Shown here: positions 24,943 to 29,309 of the stretch, piece after piece
Layout: the number at the start of each line of letters is the position of its first letter
Numbering within the stretch: the first letter of the stretch is position 1
From: DAOVVL01 sp965603095
GTDB taxonomy: Bacteria; Pseudomonadota; Alphaproteobacteria; Rhodospirillales; Magnetovibrionaceae
Direction: 5' to 3'
Assembly: GCA_965603095.1 (NCBI GenBank)
Contig: CBFDBQ010000026.1
Span: 1 to 29,309 of the forward strand
Length of the DNA stretch: 29,309 nucleotides
The notes under the pieces: model-generated
What the model was told of the DNA's origin: nothing
Databases searched by the model: none
What the model saw: only the letters and a program-made list of their open reading frames with translations
Translations under genes and position numbers: made by a program

Positions 24943-25850
24943 CCCTTCTTGTCTTTCTCGGCGCCGTCATTAATGGCAAGGCTTAAATTAATTTCAGCCG
25001 AGCCGGGTTTTAACGGTTGGGGTTGGTTTGGCCCCGGTGCCCATGCGGTCATTGTTACTATGTCAAATGTTGCCGGGATGCGACCATCATCGTCTACGAA
25101 TTTTTCTTGGTAATAACTTGCGGCCCGTAAAATTGTGTCTTCGCGGGTAAATGTTTTTCGTCTGCCGCTAACCGCGCCATTTTCACCCATACCGCGCAGG
25201 TCTGCCATTAGCTTGAACGCATCAGGGTATGACACGGTAATGGTGTCGGTATCTAATACTGGAAGCGCAAACCCGGCCCGACCTAAAAGCGAGCCCAAAT
25301 CTTGCACCGTGGCAAAGGGTGATACTCGGGGGCTTATGCCGCCTTCTATTTCAATTTCTGCCGCCATCAAACTTTCGCGCAGTTCCCATAATGTCCGTTC
25401 GGCAAAAACCGATGCCAGCATTAATCCATCTGGTTTTAATGATTTTCTTATTTGGATAAGCGCACCGGGCAGGTCATTAACCCAGTGCAGTGATAAATTC
25501 GACAATACCAAATCAAACGAACCATCATCAAAGGGCAGGTTTTCTTCATCTGCCACAACGCTTGGGTGGCCGGTTTTTTCAGCCAATGCCACCATGGCAG
25601 GTGAAATATCTGTTTGGGTCAGGTTTTTTATGCCGCCGCGCCCGTTTAGATTTTTTGCGACACAGCCACCATGACAGCCAAGGTCTAGCGCTGTTTCAAA
25701 TTTGCGTTTTACATCGTCTAGCCTGTCACACAGGCGTTCGGCTGCTTCCATAAACAGAAAATCATGTTCAGAAAGTCGTGCCGCCGCACGATCACGGTGG
25801 CGGCGGACGGCGTTTCGATCAAAAACCTGCATTGGGGCATCTTGGCTCAT
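24939..25850 (-). CDS. class I SAM-dependent methyltransferase (NDUFAF5/BioC-like)
   Basis: A 303-residue methyltransferase. It begins with the MQVFDRNAVRRHRDRAAAR signature of the NDUFAF5-like group, then SAM motif I as ALDLGCHGG (about 53-61, where His replaces the more usual Gly-Thr), motif II acidic turn TQTDISPAMV, and the FDLVLSNLSLHWVNDLPGAL post-motif with the Asn-Leu-x-Leu-His-Trp hallmark. In mitochondria the relative NDUFAF5 hydroxylates an arginine of complex I; BioC methylates malonyl-ACP. Function in bacteria is not established, and no biotin genes are nearby. The ATG at 25850 is divergent from comF, which starts 45 bases away. First gene of the minus-strand run to the MFS gene. 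Confidence 0.87.
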   Translation of the reverse strand: MSQDAPMQVFDRNAVRRHRDRAAARLSEHDFLFMEAAERLCDRLDDVKRKFETALDLGCHGGCVAKNLNGRGGIKNLTQTDISPAMVALAEKTGHPSVVADEENLPFDDGSFDLVLSNLSLHWVNDLPGALIQIRKSLKPDGLMLASVFAERTLWELRESLMAAEIEIEGGISPRVSPFATVQDLGSLLGRAGFALPVLDTDTITVSYPDAFKLMADLRGMGENGAVSGRRKTFTREDTILRAASYYQEKFVDDDGRIPATFDIVTMTAWAPGPNQPQPLKPGSAEINLSLAINDGAEKDKKG

Positions 25851-25895
25851 TTCTCTTATATGACACAGCGGCGCCTGATTGATAAGGTGTTGGTT

Positions 25896-26690
25896 ATGGA
25901 AAAAAACAAAATCATTTCCGGGGCAAGACGATTGTTGGATGTAATGTTGCCACCAACCTGCCCAGGCTGTCGGGCCATTGTCGGCCCGCCCGGTGGGCTG
26001 TGCCCTGAATGTTGGGAAAAAATAACGTTTATTTCAGGCCCCAACATTTCGGGTTCAGGCTGTTCTATTTGTGGGCATCCATTTGAATTTTCAGGCCCAT
26101 CTGCCAGCGATGATGGCCCAACAAAAAACCCAGTAATATGCGGGCCATGCGCGCGCGAGACACCACCCTTTGGCCGCGCCCGGGCGGCATTTATTTATGA
26201 TGATGCTTCACGGAAAATGGTTTTGGCCTTTAAGCACGCCGATCAAACAGAATGGGCTGGGCTTTTTGCAACAATGCTAGAACGTGTCGGACAAGAATTA
26301 ATTGATGATTGTGATTTAATAATCCCGATTCCGCTTTCACGAAAAAAGCTTTTTTCTAGGCGTTATAACCAATCTGGCGAAATGGCGCGCAAGCTTTCCG
26401 TAAATTCAGGCAAATCTTTTGCCCCCGGGTTGCTTGAGCGTATTCCCGTCCGTGGAGCCAAGAAAGCAAGTCAGGCTAGCCTCAGCCGTCGGGCCAGATT
26501 TGAAAATGTCCGTGGGGTTTTCAAGGTTCCGTTCAAAAATGCCCCCAAACTGCAGGGAAAATCGGTTTTGCTGGTAGATGATGTGCTGACCACCGGGGCC
26601 ACGGTTCATGCCGCTAGCCGCGCGCTTATTAATGCTGGTGCAAAAAACGTTGATGTGCTTACGCTTGCGCTGGTTTCTGGGCCTAAATAA
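25896..26690 (+). CDS. ComF family phosphoribosyltransferase-like protein
   Basis: A 264-residue ComF homologue, related to late-competence factor ComFC. The N-terminal double zinc ribbon shows cysteine pairs in PTCPGC, LCPEC, CSICG and ICGPC, followed by FGRARAAFIYDDASRKMVL and the C-terminal phosphoribosyltransferase motif SVLLVDDVLTTGATVHAAS with the two Asp and Thr of the PRPP loop. It acts in the cytoplasm during uptake and integration of DNA in competent species; here no other com genes are seen. I chose ATG 25896 since AAGG lies eight bases upstream; the frame is open back to ATG 25764, but that would overlap the divergent methyltransferase by 87 bases. Followed by grxC after 122 bases. 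Confidence 0.9.
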   Translation: MEKNKIISGARRLLDVMLPPTCPGCRAIVGPPGGLCPECWEKITFISGPNISGSGCSICGHPFEFSGPSASDDGPTKNPVICGPCARETPPFGRARAAFIYDDASRKMVLAFKHADQTEWAGLFATMLERVGQELIDDCDLIIPIPLSRKKLFSRRYNQSGEMARKLSVNSGKSFAPGLLERIPVRGAKKASQASLSRRARFENVRGVFKVPFKNAPKLQGKSVLLVDDVLTTGATVHAASRALINAGAKNVDVLTLALVSGPK

Positions 26691-26812
26691 AGCAACCCTT
26701 GCAGTTGATGGATATGGGGTTATATATTAGAATAACCTTATAATCACCCATAACCCATAACCAATAGTTAGCCGCTTGGGCGAGGGCGCTAGCAAAACAA
26801 GAGATTTGATTT
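26691..26812 (+). promoter_or_regulatory. probable promoter region of grxC
   Basis: A 122-base gap after comF. A perfect TATAAT at 26739-26744 lies 69 bases before the grxC start, without a good -35. A short direct repeat (CATAACC twice, about 26750-26762) follows directly. An AGAG stretch seven to ten bases before the ATG is the only ribosome-site candidate. Confidence 0.35.
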
Positions 26813-27076
26813 ATGTCCAACACAGCCAAAGTAGAAATCTACACCACTCCCATTTGCGGTTATTGCCACCGGGCCAAAGGCCTTTTGCAGAAAAAGGGTG
26901 TGGCATTTAAAGAAATCAACGTCATGATGAAGCCGGATAAAAGGCGCGAAATGGAAGAACGTTCCCGTGGCCGTACGGTTCCGCAGATTTTTATCAACGA
27001 TAAACCAATCGGCGGTAGCGACGAATTGTTTGAGCTTGATTTCGATGGTGAATTAAACTCAATGTTGGGTATTTAG
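26813..27076 (+). CDS. grxC: glutaredoxin 3
   Basis: An 87-residue dithiol glutaredoxin, which uses glutathione to reduce disulfides such as that of ribonucleotide reductase. The active site is Cys15-Gly-Tyr-Cys18 (TTPICGYCHRAKGLL), the CxYC type shared with many alphaproteobacterial GrxC; the second signature TVPQIFINDKPIGGSDEL gives the cis-Pro and glutathione loop. No signal peptide. Thirteen bases separate it from the carbon-nitrogen hydrolase gene, so both are likely co-transcribed. This comF-grxC-nitrilase-DUF1178-ubiG order is widely kept in alphaproteobacteria. Confidence 0.95.
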   Translation: MSNTAKVEIYTTPICGYCHRAKGLLQKKGVAFKEINVMMKPDKRREMEERSRGRTVPQIFINDKPIGGSDELFELDFDGELNSMLGI

Positions 27077-27089
27077 CGAAGTCAATATC

Positions 27090-27932
27090 ATGAACAATGC
27101 ATCAAAATATAAAGTTGCGCTTGTTCAAACAAATTCATCCGATGATATGGAACAAAATATAAAAACTGCGTGCGCATTTGTGCGCGAAGCTGTCGCCATG
27201 GGTGCAGATATGGTCATGGCACCTGAAAACGTTTCTATGATGACGTTTGGTTCAGAAAATATTATTGCCAACGCTAGGCCCGAAGAAACCCATCCGGCAA
27301 TTGCTGCATTTGCAAATTTAGCGAACGAGCTTGGAATTTGGTTTCACGCTGGAACATTTGCCATTGATAGCGGAAACGGTTTGGTTAATCGGGCGATTGT
27401 GTTTTCACCGGATGGCAAAATAGCCGCACGCTATGACAAGATACACATGTTTGACGTCGATTTAGGTGCGGGCGAAAGCTACCTAGAAAGTGAAACATTT
27501 AATTCTGGCACTCAGGCGGTCTCGGTTAACCTACCGTGGGGCCAAATGGGTCTTAGCACGTGCTATGATGTTCGCTTCCCCCATCTTTATCGCAAACTAG
27601 CGCAAGGAAATAATAATGAGGGCGGAGCAGATTTTTTTGCCGTACCCGCGGCATTTACTGCCACCACCGGAAAGGCCCATTGGCATACCCTGCTTCGGGC
27701 CAGAGCAATTGAAAATGGATGTTTTGTTTTTGCTCCGGCCCAGACGGGAAACCATGCTGGTGGGCGGCAAACATTCGGCCATTCGTTGATAATAGACCCA
27801 TGGGGCGAGATTTTAGCCGATGCGGGCGAAGCCCCGGGGATTATAATTGCGGAAATTGATCCTGCAAAAGTGCCAGAAGTCCGGGCAAAAATACCATCAC
27901 TTGGGAACGAACAGCCATTTGACTGTATTTAA
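27090..27932 (+). CDS. carbon-nitrogen hydrolase (nitrilase superfamily, Nit1-like)
   Basis: A 280-residue member of the nitrilase superfamily with the full catalytic triad: Glu46 in MAPENVSM, Lys116 in ARYDKIHMFDVD and Cys158 in LSTCYDVRFPHLYR. The YDKIHMFDVD and CYDVRFP signatures place it with the Nit1/Nit2 branch, whose known role is hydrolysis of deaminated glutathione, a repair reaction. The glutaredoxin gene 13 bases upstream fits a glutathione connection, though that is inference; many genomic entries just say amidohydrolase. The ATG at 27090 begins MNNASKYKVALVQTN. Complete and intact. Confidence 0.93.
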   Translation: MNNASKYKVALVQTNSSDDMEQNIKTACAFVREAVAMGADMVMAPENVSMMTFGSENIIANARPEETHPAIAAFANLANELGIWFHAGTFAIDSGNGLVNRAIVFSPDGKIAARYDKIHMFDVDLGAGESYLESETFNSGTQAVSVNLPWGQMGLSTCYDVRFPHLYRKLAQGNNNEGGADFFAVPAAFTATTGKAHWHTLLRARAIENGCFVFAPAQTGNHAGGRQTFGHSLIIDPWGEILADAGEAPGIIIAEIDPAKVPEVRAKIPSLGNEQPFDCI

Positions 27933-28004
27933 TGGGTTAATTTTGTTTGTTTTAAACACTCCCTTAAATGTTTATGGGCAAAATCAGTTACTGTATAGAA
28001 CTGA

Positions 28005-28031
28005 GGCGAACCCCAAGGCGAACCCCAAGGC
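28005..28031 (+). repeat. 12-bp tandem duplication before the DUF1178 gene
   Basis: GGCGAACCCCAA occurs twice head to tail (28005-28016, 28017-28028), followed by GGC of a third copy. The repeat duplicates the AAGG that serves as ribosome site for the next gene (28027-28030, seven bases before ATG 28038). It looks like a recent slippage event. Confidence 0.7.
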
Positions 28032-28037
28032 AAAATA

Positions 28038-28472
28038 ATGATCCATTATCAATTACAATGCTGTGACGAGCATAGCTTTGACGGCTGGTTCCGCGATAGC
28101 GCAGCTTATGAAAAACAGGCGGTAGCTGGCGATATTGAATGCCCATATTGCGGCAAAACAGAAATAACCAAGGCACCGATGGCGCCAAGTATCGGCAAGG
28201 TAGCCGATGATGTAAACGTACCCACCGCTGAAGCTAGGGCGCAAAGAGTTGCACAAAAAATATTAGAGGCGGCAACCAAAGCCAGAGAATACGTAGAAAA
28301 TAATTTTGAAAACGTCGGCGATGATTTTGCTGACGAAGCCCGTGCCATGCATAATGGTGAACGCGAAGAAAGCGGAATTTATGGAAATGCAACGGACGTG
28401 GAAGAAAAAGAATTAGAAGAAGATGGGGTAGATTTCGTTCGCGTACCCACAAACGATAATAAAAATAATTAA
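28038..28472 (+). CDS. DUF1178 family protein
   Basis: A 144-residue protein of unknown function, common and nearly restricted to proteobacteria. The N-terminus MIHYQLQCCDEHSFDGWFRD and the following ECPYCGK pair Cys8/Cys9 with Cys35/Cys38, a likely small zinc ribbon; the C-terminal half is helical with the family hallmark ARAMHNGEREESGIYGNAT. No membrane segment. It may bind nucleic acid or another protein, but nothing is known for certain. ATG 28038 has an AAGG seven bases upstream within a duplicated 12-mer. It follows the hydrolase by 105 bases and converges with ubiG, seven bases away. Confidence 0.88.
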   Translation: MIHYQLQCCDEHSFDGWFRDSAAYEKQAVAGDIECPYCGKTEITKAPMAPSIGKVADDVNVPTAEARAQRVAQKILEAATKAREYVENNFENVGDDFADEARAMHNGEREESGIYGNATDVEEKELEEDGVDFVRVPTNDNKNN

Positions 28473-28479
28473 TCTATTT

Positions 28480-29289
28480 CTATTTGCGCCTATTAGTTAT
28501 TTTGGCAAAAGCCATATAATTTACATCAAGATCATTTTTTGAAATTGACCAGCTATCCTTTAACGGATTGTAAATCACACCAGCAATTTCTGTAAATTCC
28601 ATTCCATGCGGCCTAATAAGACGCGCCAGTTCCGATGGCTTAAGAAATTTCCCCCATGTGTGAGTTCCGGCTGGTAACCAACGCAAAATATATTCAGCCC
28701 CAATTTTTGCTAACAGCAAAGATTTAATTGTGCGGTTAAGGGTTGATAAAACCATTACACCGTTATCTTTTAAAAGCTTTGTGCTGGCCGCCATAAAAAT
28801 TTCAGGATCAGAAACGTGCTCAATAATTTCCATGTTGAGCACAATATCAAAACGTTTTCCCTCAGCCATTAAATCTTCGGGTAGCATGTTTCGGTAATTT
28901 ATATCCAGACCGCTTTGGTGGCTATGGATTTTGGCTATTTCAACATTTTTTTCCCCGGCATCAATGCCGGTAACATTGGCACCAAGGGCCGCCATTTGTT
29001 CGGATAAAATCCCGCCGCCGGAACCAACATCAACCACATCTAACCCGCTGAGCGGTTTATCCGCCGCCCCATCAAGCCCAAAATGGTTTGATGCGTTTTC
29101 GACGATAAATGCTGTTCTAAGTGGGTTTATCTGGTGCAGGGGGCGGAACTTGCCCTTTGGGTCCCACCATTCATCGGCCATGGCTGTAAAGCGCGCTATC
29201 TCATCGGGGTTGGCGGTGGATCCCGCCAAAGGGTCGTAACCGGGCGCATGATTGGGCTTGGAACTGGTATTGGGCCCGTTATTGGGCAT
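28480..29289 (-). CDS. ubiG: ubiquinone biosynthesis O-methyltransferase
   Basis: SAM-dependent enzyme carrying out both O-methylations of ubiquinone synthesis at the inner membrane. The 269 residues show the family N-terminus EIARFTAMADEWWDPKGKFRPLHQINPLR (conserved region from about 30 to 58, quoted in parts: EWWDPKGKF, HQINPLR), SAM motif VVDVGSGGGILSEQMA (85-100) and the NMEIIEHVSDPE hallmark. The first 25 residues are Pro/Asn-rich and extra relative to relatives, so the true start may be later; ATG 29289 has only a weak purine stretch upstream, 20 bases from the window edge. In related genomes an aspartate kinase gene usually follows on the other side, outside this window. Confidence 0.94.
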   Translation of the reverse strand: MPNNGPNTSSKPNHAPGYDPLAGSTANPDEIARFTAMADEWWDPKGKFRPLHQINPLRTAFIVENASNHFGLDGAADKPLSGLDVVDVGSGGGILSEQMAALGANVTGIDAGEKNVEIAKIHSHQSGLDINYRNMLPEDLMAEGKRFDIVLNMEIIEHVSDPEIFMAASTKLLKDNGVMVLSTLNRTIKSLLLAKIGAEYILRWLPAGTHTWGKFLKPSELARLIRPHGMEFTEIAGVIYNPLKDSWSISKNDLDVNYMAFAKITNRRK

Positions 29290-29309
29290 GGGATTTTTGG
29301 TCTTTTTCC

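Noticed and set aside
25764..25895. Upstream extension of comF to ATG 25764
   Set aside because: It would lie inside the divergent methyltransferase coding region and adds residues not seen in ComF proteins; ATG 25896 has a ribosome site.

Overview
The window is a gene-dense chromosomal segment from an alphaproteobacterium, most likely related to the Rhodospirillales. The evidence is combinatorial: a class I (archaeal-type) lysyl-tRNA synthetase, the cell-cycle regulator GcrA, an F1-ATPase zeta-subunit (DUF1476) gene, the purC-purS-purQ-purL-bolA-grxD string, and the comF/grxC/nitrilase/DUF1178/ubiG neighbourhood, all typical of that class. Base composition is moderate and even; there is no phage, IS element, CRISPR array, rRNA or tRNA gene that I can support.

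Layout. (1) 1-5200: lysK on +, then on - an S24-type HTH repressor, a previously unlisted frameshifted membrane-protein ORF just upstream of it, and methylmalonyl-CoA mutase. (2) 5200-8700: gcrA on +, preceded by a perfect DnaA box, facing a minus-strand cluster of cheY, cheR, a DHH phosphoesterase and a small protein resembling only the C-terminal domain of FliG. (3) 8800-11900: gluQRS on -, then on + an HNH endonuclease, rpsD with a clear terminator, and a PAS_5-type sensor broken by an in-frame TAG. (4) 11870-21300: the minus-strand purine block purC-purS-purQ-purL followed by bolA, grxD and a HAD hydrolase, with purB further upstream; between purB and purC lie an NRDE protein, the zeta subunit and a membrane histidine kinase whose N-terminus is split by an in-frame TAA. 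(5) 21390-25850: a minus-strand run methyltransferase-sfsA-map-radC-MFS transporter. (6) 25896-29309: comF, grxC, a carbon-nitrogen hydrolase and a DUF1178 gene on +, facing ubiG on -.

Most genes are housekeeping: IMP biosynthesis (purC, S, Q, L, B), translation (lysK, gluQRS, rpsD, map), Fe-S/redox handling (grxD-bolA, grxC), ubiquinone synthesis (ubiG), propionate metabolism (mutase) and DNA uptake/repair-associated genes (comF, radC, sfsA). The unusual content is in sensory and regulatory loci: a PAS_5 sensor and a histidine kinase each carry one premature stop with recognisable coding sequence continuing in the same frame, a third small membrane ORF next to the S24 repressor appears frameshifted, and a stand-alone FliG C-terminal-like protein sits with chemotaxis genes without any flagellar genes in view.
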